A stretch of 54,566 nt of DNA from a virus. Shown in pieces: positions 29,747 to 38,096 of the stretch (positions are counted from its first letter, which is position 1; each line of letters starts with the position of its first letter). Position numbers and translations under genes: made by a program. The notes below the pieces were generated by a model. That model had not been told where the DNA came from, did not search any database, and was given only the letters and a program-made list of their open reading frames with translations. The stretch covers positions 1 through 54,566 of the IMG/VR virus record IMGVR_UViG_3300025168_000112; one strand, written 5' to 3'.

Positions 29747-30175
29747 TTATTTTAAGATTGATTTAAGAGCTTTAATCTGCTTGGCAGAAATATTATTAGG
29801 GAGCTCTCCTTCATAAATAGTTCGAAGGGTTATACTCATATCTTCTTTTAACATTTCTTCCGCAGTCTCTAACTGTGATTTTCTATGATCTACTAACTCT
29901 TTGTTTTCTTCTTCTAAGAGTTTTATTTTTTCTGCATCGGTTCCAGCTTCCTCTCTAATTCTTTCTGCAAACTCTTCAAACTCTTTAGTAGGCTGTAGAA
30001 TTTCATTAAGAGGAGCAAGGCGTCCTTCCATTGCATCAATATTGTCTGCAATCTTTTTTGCAAACTTTAGTCCTGGAAGATCTACTACACTATAATGTCC
30101 TGATAGTAGGTCTACATAATTTTGAACTGTTTTTTGATCAGTCCCTTCCCCTGTTACTTTTGTTAATGTCTCCAT
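29747..30175 (-). CDS. Coiled-coil protein of unknown function, 142 residues
   Basis: Acidic, entirely helical, with a heptad-rich segment at about 60-115 (LLEEENKELVDHRKSQLETA lies in it). No catalytic or metal motif, no signal peptide, no membrane span. The C-terminus is 'ISAKQIKALKSILK'. It may be a chaperone for the fibre encoded just upstream, or an internal or scaffolding protein; neither can be decided from sequence. The 70-bp gap before it, rare in this operon, holds an inverted repeat and a possible promoter, so it may head a sub-operon that runs into the tail genes. Confidence 0.45.
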   Translation of the reverse strand: METLTKVTGEGTDQKTVQNYVDLLSGHYSVVDLPGLKFAKKIADNIDAMEGRLAPLNEILQPTKEFEEFAERIREEAGTDAEKIKLLEEENKELVDHRKSQLETAEEMLKEDMSITLRTIYEGELPNNISAKQIKALKSILK

Positions 30176-30213
30176 CTGATTTTAATAATTTATTTAGGTT
30201 AGATATATAATTA

Positions 30214-30253
30214 AGATAACAAATGTACGTTATCTGGTTAAATTCTTAAGCAA
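30214..30253 (-). promoter_or_regulatory. Inverted repeat with possible Bacteroidota-type promoter
   Basis: The inverted repeat AGATAAC (30214-30220) / GTTATCT (30229-30235) surrounds TACATTTG (minus strand, 30220-30227), an exact match to the Bacteroidota -7 consensus TAnnTTTG. A TTG lies 23 nt upstream (30251-30253), at the long end of the spacing reported for flavobacteria. The predicted start of transcription is about 35-40 nt before the 142-residue gene. The same hairpin could act as a weak terminator of the fibre gene, but no T-run follows. Such -7 matches are common in A/T-rich DNA. Confidence 0.3.
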
Positions 30254-31646
30254 TAGCATAACCACGACCTCCCATGACATGCCATGCAGCATTTGTAAAT
30301 AACAAAGACACGCTATCTCCTACAGCATCAAATGCAATACTTGTTCCTTGTGCAAAATTAGCTGGTGTAAGTGTTCCATCACCCCCGTCTGTTTTCATTA
30401 CAATCATTTTTGTTTGACCTTCTACACCATCTGCAAGAGTAAGTGCGTTAGTTCCTGTTGTAACAATCCATGTAATTGCACTTGTTATATCTACAGCTCC
30501 AGCCCCTGTAAGAGTTTGTGGAGTTTGACTAAGTCTTAAAAATCCTCCCGAAATAAGTACATTTTGATTGTTATCAAGTTCAAGGGCAGTTCCAAGAGAA
30601 CCTGATCCAGATCCTGAATAAGTTTGAAATTTAATAGTTCCTCCTGCACCAGAAGCACCACCAGCACCCCCTTTTATAGCTGTAGTTCCTCCGTTACCAC
30701 TACCATTTCCTGTGCCTGCTATCACTGATATATTTCCACCACTAGTATTGCCGCTTGTAGTTCCTGCACCCTCTATGTTTAATGCTGCACCATTTACTCC
30801 CCCGGCTGCAGTTTTTACATTAACAGTATAATCTTTATAAGTATTAGTATTACCTATTTCTATTGCTGTACCTGTAGTTCCTTGTAAAGAAAGCTGTGCT
30901 CCAGCTGTAGTTGTTGTAGGTGTACTGTCTCCTATTGTAACTTTTCCACTTGCATCTACTGTAATACCCTCGTCCGCACCATCTCCAGATACCCAAGATT
31001 CTCCTGCAGCCCTATCTAAATTAATGTTATGCGTATTCATATCTAAAGGAGCTCCTGCACTTGTTAGGTCTGCTTCTATAGAAATAGAACCTGCTCCATT
31101 AGTGATAGTAATGTTACTTCCTGCAGTTAATGTAGCTAAAGTAGGTATGCCTGAAGTAGCATTACCTATAAGAACCTGTCCGTTTGTATTCATAGCAGAA
31201 GTTGCTGCTATAGTACTGTCCGCAGATGCATAAAGCATTGCTCCTTTAGATATTGTAGATAATCCAGTACCCCCATTTACTACAGACAATTGTCCTGTAA
31301 CATTAGATGCTAGAGCTACTGTTTTAAGAAATTGTGCTGTAGTATTGTCACAAGAATTTAAATCTATACCTGCTTCTAAAACTGTAAGTACAACATTAGT
31401 TCCTTCTGAGTCTGATGTAACAGAAGCAGCAGTAAGTAATCCGGTGTCTCCAGATTTAATTCCTTTAAAGTTCAATTGATTACCATTGGTAACCCCTGTA
31501 TAAATACTAATACTTCCAGAACCTGCTGCAGCTAATGTTGGGAGTAGAGAAGACACTTGAAGTCTGCTTTTACCAGTAACTGGTATATAGTGTGCGGAAG
31601 TTAAAGATGTCTTACTTATTACATTCCATTTTGATACGTCTGACAT
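30246..31646 (-). CDS. Fibre protein (head or tail fibre), 466 residues
   Basis: Low-complexity Gly/Ser/Thr/Ala-rich protein typical of trimeric phage fibres. It contains 'VVNGGTGLSTISKGAMLYAS' (about 121-140), a phrase found in many fibre proteins, then 'TAGSNITITNGAGSISIEA', then Gly-rich repeats around 295-340 ('GTGNGSGNGGTTAIKGGAGG'), and a C-terminal beta domain ending in 'AWHVMGGRGYAIA'. No catalytic site. Such proteins bind cell-surface glycans or decorate the capsid. The neighbour upstream is the 1069-residue putative receptor-binding protein, 18 bp away, so the two probably form one adsorption module. Head-fibre versus tail-fibre cannot be told from sequence. An AT-only palindrome of 16 bp fills the gap before its start. 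Confidence 0.65.
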   Translation of the reverse strand: MSDVSKWNVISKTSLTSAHYIPVTGKSRLQVSSLLPTLAAAGSGSISIYTGVTNGNQLNFKGIKSGDTGLLTAASVTSDSEGTNVVLTVLEAGIDLNSCDNTTAQFLKTVALASNVTGQLSVVNGGTGLSTISKGAMLYASADSTIAATSAMNTNGQVLIGNATSGIPTLATLTAGSNITITNGAGSISIEADLTSAGAPLDMNTHNINLDRAAGESWVSGDGADEGITVDASGKVTIGDSTPTTTTAGAQLSLQGTTGTAIEIGNTNTYKDYTVNVKTAAGGVNGAALNIEGAGTTSGNTSGGNISVIAGTGNGSGNGGTTAIKGGAGGASGAGGTIKFQTYSGSGSGSLGTALELDNNQNVLISGGFLRLSQTPQTLTGAGAVDITSAITWIVTTGTNALTLADGVEGQTKMIVMKTDGGDGTLTPANFAQGTSIAFDAVGDSVSLLFTNAAWHVMGGRGYAIA

Positions 31647-31664
31647 TTTTTTAATATTAAAAAG

Positions 31665-34600
31665 TTACGGTAGAGATATGTCTCCTCCCTCTATTTCTAT
31701 TATTTCACCATCTATAGTTGTAGGTGAATCGCTTGTTGTAATTGGTTCTGAATCTGTAGACGTTACATCTTTAAGATTGCAGTCTTTACAGTTTTCATTT
31801 ATATAAGCCATGTATTTATCTAGCCTATTTGTATTGTCTGAAGGTGCATTAACAGACCTGCATAGCTCCCATACTACAGAACCTTCTAGAGTTTCTGGAT
31901 CAGGAGTATATTGAGATGAAGGTGATTGTGTGTAAGTGTATATATAATACTCTTCACTTGTAGGATGCTGTACTATGTCTCCCCAAACATATACAGTATT
32001 CACCGTATAAATTAAAGATTCTCCTGATGGACCTCCTTCAGACCATTTTGAAGTACAAGATGTTCCTTGTGGGGTTTCATTAAATGCAGGAGATAAAGAA
32101 TCTGCGCAGTTATAAACGCATTCTAAATCTCTTTGTGCAAGAAGATATTTTATAAGTGCAAGTCTTCTTATAACCGCCTCATTACAAGGAGTTAATCTTC
32201 CTGACTTTAATAATGTTAAATACTTATTGCTTTTATCGCTAAAACATATATCTAAATTGCTTTGTATAATTCCTAAACTAGAAGGCACACAAGGAGAAGG
32301 TTCTAGCCTATAAATACAATTACGAGAAAAAAGATCTCCAGTTTCTCCTGAAGTACCGTAAGGAACATTAACTGCAGGGTTAAAATTTTCTGCATCAGGA
32401 TCCATACATCCATATATAAGAGAAGTATTTACCCCAAAAGAATATGTTTGAGTGCAACCATTCGCATCGGTTACAGTGACGGTATAAGCTCCATCTGCTA
32501 AATACGGACCTGTTAAAGTATTTTCAGTTTCTGTTACAGTTCCTGTTGAAATACTTTCCCAAGAGACTTCATATACAGCCGGCGCTGTCCCAAACCAATT
32601 TAAAGTGGGTATGTTAGATGTAACTGTAACCCCTGTTATAAGTTGGTCTGCACAATAATAACAACAGTTTTCACAAGACACACTTGCACTACTATCGTAG
32701 TTTAAAGCCGAAACATCTGTACATCCTACAGTTTCGTATATGCATTGCCCACTGCTTATTACTGCACTTGGGTCAAAGTTAATTGCTGTAGGATCCATAC
32801 ACCCAATAGGGTATCCCTCTAAAGTACTGCAGTTTCTATCTGCATCTGTAACTACATGTGTTACCTCTGCATCATTACAGTTAGAAGGATTGTTATTATA
32901 AAAGTCTATATGAATAATAAAAGTGTCTCCTATATTTACAATAGGATTGCTTACAGGAAAAAGAACAGAGGTCCCATTAGGGCTTATTACCTCTGTATAA
33001 ACCGTATAGTTTATACCTAATCCTGACTGGCCTTCTATTTCAAGATAAATTGTTTCTACAGATATGCTTGTCTGTCCTGAGCACGGGTCTATTGAAAAAT
33101 TTGCTGAAGTAACACATTCTTGTGGAGATTCGTCATATGCAATTTGAAAATAAAACTTTGTTGGACAATTCCATCCTGCAGGAGAAGCTTCAACTACATA
33201 CCATCCATCTGCTAAATTATCAAATGTATAACTAGGAGAACTTAATCCTGTCATACCATTGATAAAAGTATTAGATGGTCCAGATACTCCTGTGGTGGTA
33301 TATAAGTTTACATCAAACCCATTAGTAAAATACTGACCTAAATTAGGATCTAAATCAGTATTATAATTAGCATTAAATATAATAGAGCCATCATTAGCTC
33401 CATTAGAAGTTTCATTTACAAAATTACTTCCTGTATTTATTAATATTGGTTGGACAGTTGGATTATTTCCTATAGTATACTCATAAGTACCGTCGGCATC
33501 TTTATCTGTACACTCTATACAAAGCTCTCCAGGATCTTGATCATCAGCAAATGGATTAGGGTATCCTATATAATTTATAGCCGTTGGCTTATGGCAAAAA
33601 TACTCTCCTCCTCCCCTAGCAGCTGAAGTTGTAGAAGTTGTAGTTGTTTCTTGTATACTTACAGGTATAATTATTTTTCCTCCTGAATCTGTATGAACTA
33701 CCTCTACAGTATATGGTCTTTCACTGGCTTTAATTCCTGTAAAAGTTTGTATTCCTGACCCGTAGATTGTACTGTCTATAATTGATCCACTTGGTAATTT
33801 TACTCCATTAGGTCCTTTTAATTCATAAGAAAAGGATTGTTTACTTATAGAAGTTGCATTTCGAACAGGAGCTTTGTCTTGTAAATAAAGACTTTGTTTT
33901 TCCCATTCACTTTGGGCAGGATCATCTGTAGTTCCTAAAACAGTAACAGTAATAATACCGTCTTCATCTTTATAAGGGTCTGTAACATCAACTGATATTT
34001 CAAAACCTGAAGTATCTGTTGCACAGGCTCCACTTGTAAATAATGCCGGAATTAAACCTTTTAGATATTTATCATCAATAGTAGCTCCTGATGTATCTTG
34101 CTTTGTAGTTTTATAGTAACTTGGAGATGTAGGATCCGCACAAACCTCAAATACTTTTTTAACAGTGGATGGTTTTTCAGGTATATCTTTTGTCCAAATA
34201 AAAGATGTTATTGTAGGTACGGTGCTACTAGCATCAAGTACTTCTCCCCAAACATCTCCTGCCTCTAAATAATCTTTAGAATCATCAAGTACAGCAGCAA
34301 ACATTACAAATTGAGGTAAAGGACCTACAAAAGGTTTACCCATGTGTGTAACTTCTAAATCAAGTGTATTTAGTATTGATCCGTTAAAAGTTGCTAAAGA
34401 ACCTGGTTCAGTATGAGACCATGCTTTATTGTAAGAAAATTTACTATAAGGGTCACTAATAGGAAGCATAGCATAATTTCCAGTCATGCTTTTTCCTTCT
34501 CCGTATGCAATTTCTAAATTGTAATTTAAAAACTCCGAAGAATTAAAAAGTTTAGAGCTAGAATAATCTTCTCCTGCATTGTCTACTTTTTTATTACTTG

Positions 34601-34874
34601 TAGGAACAAATACAGATATCTGCTCTATATCTCCTGATTCAAAATAAATTTTAAGTTTTCTAGAATCTATAGAGTTATCAAAGTCTTTGTAAAATATATA
34701 AACTCTGTCTTTGTAATATTTATTAGTTACTGTTCCTACCCCATAACTATCTTCGGATGTATCTTCTACTCGAACAATTTTATCATACCCATCCTCTAAA
34801 GAATGAGATATTCCTATCCAAAGATTGCCGTCGTTATTTACAGCAATTCCACCTATGTATTTTGGTTTTCCCAT
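31665..34874 (-). CDS. Putative receptor-binding tail fibre with Bacteroidota-type repeats, 1069 residues
   Basis: Multi-domain, beta-rich, Cys-containing protein. The N-terminal region begins 'KYIGGIAVNNDGNLWIGIS', which looks like a propeller or virion-attachment blade. A centre of Ig-like segments follows. From about 690 there are repeats of the form GCxDPxAxNxxP: GCMDPTAINFDPSA (691), GCTDVSALNYDSSA (717) and GCMDPDAENFNPAV (822), plus a degenerate copy near 427 (HKPTAINYIGYPNP). Residues about 765-817 contain 'DGAYTVTVTDANGC', the signature of SprB repeats of gliding-motility adhesins; a second looser one (LADGWYVVEASPAGWNC) lies near 555. The C-terminal 200 residues hold Cys pairs. These modules are known from Bacteroidota outer-surface proteins, so the gene was probably assembled from host material and acts in host recognition (inference). 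It abuts the Cys-rich 166-residue gene. Confidence 0.65.
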   Translation of the reverse strand: MGKPKYIGGIAVNNDGNLWIGISHSLEDGYDKIVRVEDTSEDSYGVGTVTNKYYKDRVYIFYKDFDNSIDSRKLKIYFESGDIEQISVFVPTSNKKVDNAGEDYSSSKLFNSSEFLNYNLEIAYGEGKSMTGNYAMLPISDPYSKFSYNKAWSHTEPGSLATFNGSILNTLDLEVTHMGKPFVGPLPQFVMFAAVLDDSKDYLEAGDVWGEVLDASSTVPTITSFIWTKDIPEKPSTVKKVFEVCADPTSPSYYKTTKQDTSGATIDDKYLKGLIPALFTSGACATDTSGFEISVDVTDPYKDEDGIITVTVLGTTDDPAQSEWEKQSLYLQDKAPVRNATSISKQSFSYELKGPNGVKLPSGSIIDSTIYGSGIQTFTGIKASERPYTVEVVHTDSGGKIIIPVSIQETTTTSTTSAARGGGEYFCHKPTAINYIGYPNPFADDQDPGELCIECTDKDADGTYEYTIGNNPTVQPILINTGSNFVNETSNGANDGSIIFNANYNTDLDPNLGQYFTNGFDVNLYTTTGVSGPSNTFINGMTGLSSPSYTFDNLADGWYVVEASPAGWNCPTKFYFQIAYDESPQECVTSANFSIDPCSGQTSISVETIYLEIEGQSGLGINYTVYTEVISPNGTSVLFPVSNPIVNIGDTFIIHIDFYNNNPSNCNDAEVTHVVTDADRNCSTLEGYPIGCMDPTAINFDPSAVISSGQCIYETVGCTDVSALNYDSSASVSCENCCYYCADQLITGVTVTSNIPTLNWFGTAPAVYEVSWESISTGTVTETENTLTGPYLADGAYTVTVTDANGCTQTYSFGVNTSLIYGCMDPDAENFNPAVNVPYGTSGETGDLFSRNCIYRLEPSPCVPSSLGIIQSNLDICFSDKSNKYLTLLKSGRLTPCNEAVIRRLALIKYLLAQRDLECVYNCADSLSPAFNETPQGTSCTSKWSEGGPSGESLIYTVNTVYVWGDIVQHPTSEEYYIYTYTQSPSSQYTPDPETLEGSVVWELCRSVNAPSDNTNRLDKYMAYINENCKDCNLKDVTSTDSEPITTSDSPTTIDGEIIEIEGGDISLP
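32300..32804 (-). repeat. Coding repeats GCxDxxAxNxxP in the fibre gene
   Basis: Three copies of a Cys-started repeat begin at residues 691, 717 and 822 of the 1069-residue fibre; the first two are adjacent, and the third follows the SprB-like segment. Copies share G-C-x-D-x-x-A-x-N-[FY]. They are diverged at DNA level, so this is an old protein repeat and not a recent duplication. Confidence 0.7.
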
Positions 34875-35374
34875 TAGCAGCTACATCCACAGCATTCTGA
34901 ACAAAGTTCTAATGCCTTATTGTATTTTTTCTTTGCGTTCTCAAAAAGCCCTGTATTAACAGAGCTGTCTTCTCCTAATTGAGCCATATCTGTTTCTATA
35001 CCAGTAACTAAAAGTAAAACCCTTTCTGCGGTTATAAGTGTTTTATCACATTTCTTACAATCGCAATCACAGTCTAAAAGACTGTCTACTTTTTTAGCTA
35101 TACAACAGTTAAGAGAGCATTTTCCAAATGTGCCTGTTTCATGAACTGTACCGGCGCTGTCAGTCACTTTTATTTCAAAAATGCCGTCAGAAGATAGTTG
35201 TGTAGCCCCTAAGTTTACTACAGTATGGTATGCTGCTTCGTATGGGGGTAAAGACACATTAAAACTGTGGGAGACTTCTCCGTTTGATATTAAAACTGAA
35301 GCCGAACCTTGAGCTCCGCTAAGAACAAGGCTTATGTATTTACAGTCCCCTGTAATAGTTGCATTTGCACTCAT
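34874..35374 (-). CDS. Cys-rich structural protein of unknown function, 166 residues
   Basis: The first 85 residues form a beta domain ('SLVLSGAQGSASVLISNG', 'IFEIKVTDSAGTVHETGTFG'). The second half is helical and contains 12 of the 13 Cys, in clusters: CSLNCC, DCDCDCKKC and the C-terminal CSECCGCSC. This arrangement could bind metal ions or be disulphide-linked once the virion is outside the cell. I do not recognise an experimentally known family. It is the first gene after a strong terminator and overlaps the start of the receptor-binding fibre gene by one base, so it may connect the fibre to the particle (inference). Confidence 0.55.
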   Translation of the reverse strand: MSANATITGDCKYISLVLSGAQGSASVLISNGEVSHSFNVSLPPYEAAYHTVVNLGATQLSSDGIFEIKVTDSAGTVHETGTFGKCSLNCCIAKKVDSLLDCDCDCKKCDKTLITAERVLLLVTGIETDMAQLGEDSSVNTGLFENAKKKYNKALELCSECCGCSC

Positions 35375-35384
35375 ACCGTTTATT

Positions 35385-35423
35385 TTAAATAAAAAACCGG
35401 AGGAGGATACTTCCCCCTCCGGT
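35385..35423 (-). terminator. Rho-independent terminator after the putative decoration gene
   Basis: On the minus strand, ACCGGAGG (pairing partner CCTCCGGT) forms an 8-bp perfect stem that extends through one mismatch by two further G-C pairs around a 6-nt loop (stem-loop 35396-35423). It is followed directly by TTTTTTATTT. It lies 27 bp downstream of the stop at 35450. This is the clearest terminator in the window. Confidence 0.85.
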
Positions 35424-35449
35424 CTCTAAAGTTAATCAATTACTGTGAC

Positions 35450-35941
35450 TTATGCTAAGTCGCCAGTTTGAACATATTCTACAAACAAGTGAAATTTACC
35501 AGCATCGATAGCGTGGTCATTTGCTTTTGTAAGAAGAAGTTCTTTACGATCTGTAAGTGCAACCATAGTAGCCGCATTCAAAGCAATAACTTCAAGTGCA
35601 GTATCATGAGCTGCATCAGCACCAAGTGCTGCGCCCATTCCTACTAGAGTACCGTGACTACCTGCATCATATACATTAGAAGCATCACTGATAGCAATTG
35701 CAGCAACGAATGCTCCTGTAGCACCAGTGTAACCTAGAGCTAGAGTTGTAGAATCGTCACCATCATCTCCCACAGTAGTTTCTACATGGTAGTATGCTTT
35801 AGTAATAAGTGCTCCGTCAGGAATGTAAACAGACCCTGAAGATGCAGAGTGGGAAGCGGCTCCAGCAGTTAGTGTGCCAGATACACCTATATCCCATGTA
35901 GCTTTTGCTACGAATTTATTATAACGTGGATTTTTAGACAT
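35450..35941 (-). CDS. Putative capsid decoration/auxiliary protein, 163 residues
   Basis: Compact Ala/Gly/Thr/Val-rich protein starting 'SKNPRYNKFVAKATWDIG' with a 'GALITKAYYHVETT' strand pair and the ending 'GKFHLFVEYVQTGDLA'. This layout, in which a short 'R-x-N-x-x-V-A-K-A' start precedes a jelly-roll-like domain with a closing 'G-K-x-x-L-F-V-E-Y', recurs in small abundant virion proteins of many tailed phages. No Cys, no membrane span. Codons look well adapted, and the gene is followed by the strongest terminator in the window, both fitting a highly expressed head protein. Decoration or head-fibre base is inferred. Confidence 0.6.
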   Translation of the reverse strand: MSKNPRYNKFVAKATWDIGVSGTLTAGAASHSASSGSVYIPDGALITKAYYHVETTVGDDGDDSTTLALGYTGATGAFVAAIAISDASNVYDAGSHGTLVGMGAALGADAAHDTALEVIALNAATMVALTDRKELLLTKANDHAIDAGKFHLFVEYVQTGDLA

Positions 35942-35966
35942 AGTTTCTAATTTTTGTCAATTAATA

Positions 35967-36929
35967 TTAAAGTGCAACTGGTCCAAAAGCCCCTGGAGTA
36001 GTAGACATCCAGTCGTTAATCAAGCCTTCAAAAACAGCTCCTTGAGCTTGTCCTTGCTTGAATGCAATAGTTATGTGTCGCAAGTTATCTACTCCGTTAA
36101 TTTGGCCAGTAGCTCCGTTTCTATAAACAAGGCTATAAACATCATACTCAGTTGGAGTAGCTCTGTCAATAAAAGCAGCTGGCGTATTTGGCTGTCGTAC
36201 TCGGTTGTAAAAAGAAACGTTTCCTTGAAGACTTTCTTCATACTGAGCAAGTAGCTCTGCGTTTCCGTATCCTACAACTGGATCAACTGGGCTAGTTGCA
36301 GGGAAAGTAGTTCCGTTAGATCCATCCATTCCTTCAACAGAAACTGTGAATCTTGCCATATCAGTGTTGTTAGTAATAGAGAATGTCTTACCTCTGAAAG
36401 TGATAGCAGCACCAGCATACTGAAGTTCCATATTTCGCATTCCTGGAATAGCATGGTATGTAGATGCAGCAGGATTTCCTGAGCCTACCCAAGAAATAAG
36501 ATCTTTTACAAGTCTTAGAGCTACAGTAGCAGCAGCTTCATTAGCTGAAACTTTTAAAGTTGCTCCTTTTCTTTCAAACTGCGCTTTTCCTGGTGCAGTA
36601 TCTGTAAGTTTTACAGAGACTTCTCCAGCCGCTGTAGGATTTGTTGTTACAGTGTGAACTACAGACTGAGGTACTTGATCTACAAAGCTTTCGCCTTTCC
36701 AAGCAACTATGTTTCTGCCTTCAATCCATGGGCTTACAATATTTTTTGAAGATGTACCTTGTACAAAACGAATTTTTGGTGCATCTGGGTAAAATTCTCC
36801 TGCCGCTAGAGCAGTAGAGTTTTGAGCTGGATTACTAAGATCCATCTTTTCAATGGCTAAAGAGCCTGCCGCATATACTCCATTTGATATACTTGGAGCT
36901 GTTGCGTCTGTTACTAATAGTTGTCGCAT
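35967..36929 (-). CDS. Structural protein of the head/connector block, 320 residues
   Basis: Soluble Ala/Thr/Asn-rich protein with no Cys, no signal peptide and no membrane span. It reads 'IRFVQGTSSKNIVSPWIEGR' near residues 53-72, and near the C-terminus 'LRHITIAFKQGQAQGAVFEG'. The look is that of a virion protein (balanced beta and helix, few charges), but I do not recognise the family. It sits 15 bp after the 383-residue connector-like gene and 25 bp before the decoration-like gene, and the pair ends in a terminator. Candidates are a capsid auxiliary protein or a collar protein. Confidence 0.5.
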   Translation of the reverse strand: MRQLLVTDATAPSISNGVYAAGSLAIEKMDLSNPAQNSTALAAGEFYPDAPKIRFVQGTSSKNIVSPWIEGRNIVAWKGESFVDQVPQSVVHTVTTNPTAAGEVSVKLTDTAPGKAQFERKGATLKVSANEAAATVALRLVKDLISWVGSGNPAASTYHAIPGMRNMELQYAGAAITFRGKTFSITNNTDMARFTVSVEGMDGSNGTTFPATSPVDPVVGYGNAELLAQYEESLQGNVSFYNRVRQPNTPAAFIDRATPTEYDVYSLVYRNGATGQINGVDNLRHITIAFKQGQAQGAVFEGLINDWMSTTPGAFGPVAL

Positions 36930-36944
36930 GACTTTTGTTTTTTA

Positions 36945-38096
36945 TTATTCACGATTCATAAGCTCTCCTATCTGTGTTTTATATCTAGGATCACTAAGTT
37001 GTTCTAATATTGAGGATACTGCCATTGCAACTATTTCTTGATGTGTGTGCTCAGGTAGCTCGCAATTATATCCCAAAGGTAATGATATAGAGAGAGGTTT
37101 TCTAATGTAGGTAATTTTTACACTATCTATTATAAATATAGCACTTGTGTAAATATCTATATAGTTATCTCTAATTGTTGTAAGAGGAGAACTCTCTGTA
37201 GTAGTGTTAAAAGGATCTTCTAAAAGACGATATACATCATCTAATTGTGAGAACTTATTAAACACTTGAGTTTTTGTAGTATCTACTGTAGGTATTCTTC
37301 TTACTTGACCACTCCTATCATCTACCCTAGGTATAGATTCGTTTATTATAACTTGAGTAGAATCATAAGCATATAGAGGAGTTATAGTTTCACCGTTTGA
37401 CCCATCCCATTGGAACCAAGGGTGTGCCTCTGTGTCTACAACTACTATGAACTGACTTGGAAATGTTAAAGGCCCGTATGATTGCCAGTGTATAGAAAAA
37501 CCTGGTTGAACATGCTCAAACATGTCATTTACTACAGCATTAACATTTTGAGGGTAAGAATTTGGAGTATATCCTGAAGCAATAAGCTCTGGAGATGGAC
37601 TCCACACTAATTCACTTTGATTCGTAACTGGATTAACAAGTCTTATTTCATTAAGAAACTCATTGTTTTGTACAAAGAATTGTTCAAGACTAAATACAAA
37701 ATAGTATATGCTTGGTAAAGTTTCTTGTGTAACTGAATTTGGTTCTAAAGGTTTACAGTTATTTAAATGGATAGTAGACCTTTGATTTACTAGGTACATA
37801 TAATCTGAAGGAAACTCAAAAGAGTCTGCCCAAATTTTACCATTTGTAACTTCTTCTTTAAAGTTTACTGTATCAGAGTATTCTACAATAAGGGACCGAA
37901 GTTCATCAATTCTTTTTTGACTTTCTTCGAATCCCTTTTTATAGATGTTGTTTTTACCGTATCTCTGATTTATAAAACGCATCATAGCTTTGTTGAGCTC
38001 AATATCAATTTCCTCTGTTCGAAGTTGATCACTTCTTTCAGAGTGCATCTTATCTACGCCCTGTTTTAAGGCTATGTGCATTTCAAGTACGTTCAT
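36945..38096 (-). CDS. Putative head-tail connector/structural protein, 383 residues
   Basis: The N-terminus 'MHIALKQGVDKMHSERSDQL' followed by 'IDIELNKAMMRFINQRYG' is a helical pattern I associate with a conserved gene downstream of the capsid gene in crAss-like phages. The middle is beta-rich and aromatic with 'HPWFQWDG', and the end is helical (HQEIVAMAVSSILEQLSDPR). No enzymatic motif. It overlaps the preceding gene by 4 bp (ATGA), so the two are coupled. A ring, stopper or head-tail adaptor role is likely from position (inference). Confidence 0.55.
   Translation of the reverse strand: MNVLEMHIALKQGVDKMHSERSDQLRTEEIDIELNKAMMRFINQRYGKNNIYKKGFEESQKRIDELRSLIVEYSDTVNFKEEVTNGKIWADSFEFPSDYMYLVNQRSTIHLNNCKPLEPNSVTQETLPSIYYFVFSLEQFFVQNNEFLNEIRLVNPVTNQSELVWSPSPELIASGYTPNSYPQNVNAVVNDMFEHVQPGFSIHWQSYGPLTFPSQFIVVVDTEAHPWFQWDGSNGETITPLYAYDSTQVIINESIPRVDDRSGQVRRIPTVDTTKTQVFNKFSQLDDVYRLLEDPFNTTTESSPLTTIRDNYIDIYTSAIFIIDSVKITYIRKPLSISLPLGYNCELPEHTHQEIVAMAVSSILEQLSDPRYKTQIGELMNRE

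Noticed and set aside
31648-31663. Perfect 16-bp palindrome TTTTTAATATTAAAAA
   Set aside because: Only A and T in an A/T-rich gap; likely chance, and as a terminator it would lack any G-C stem.
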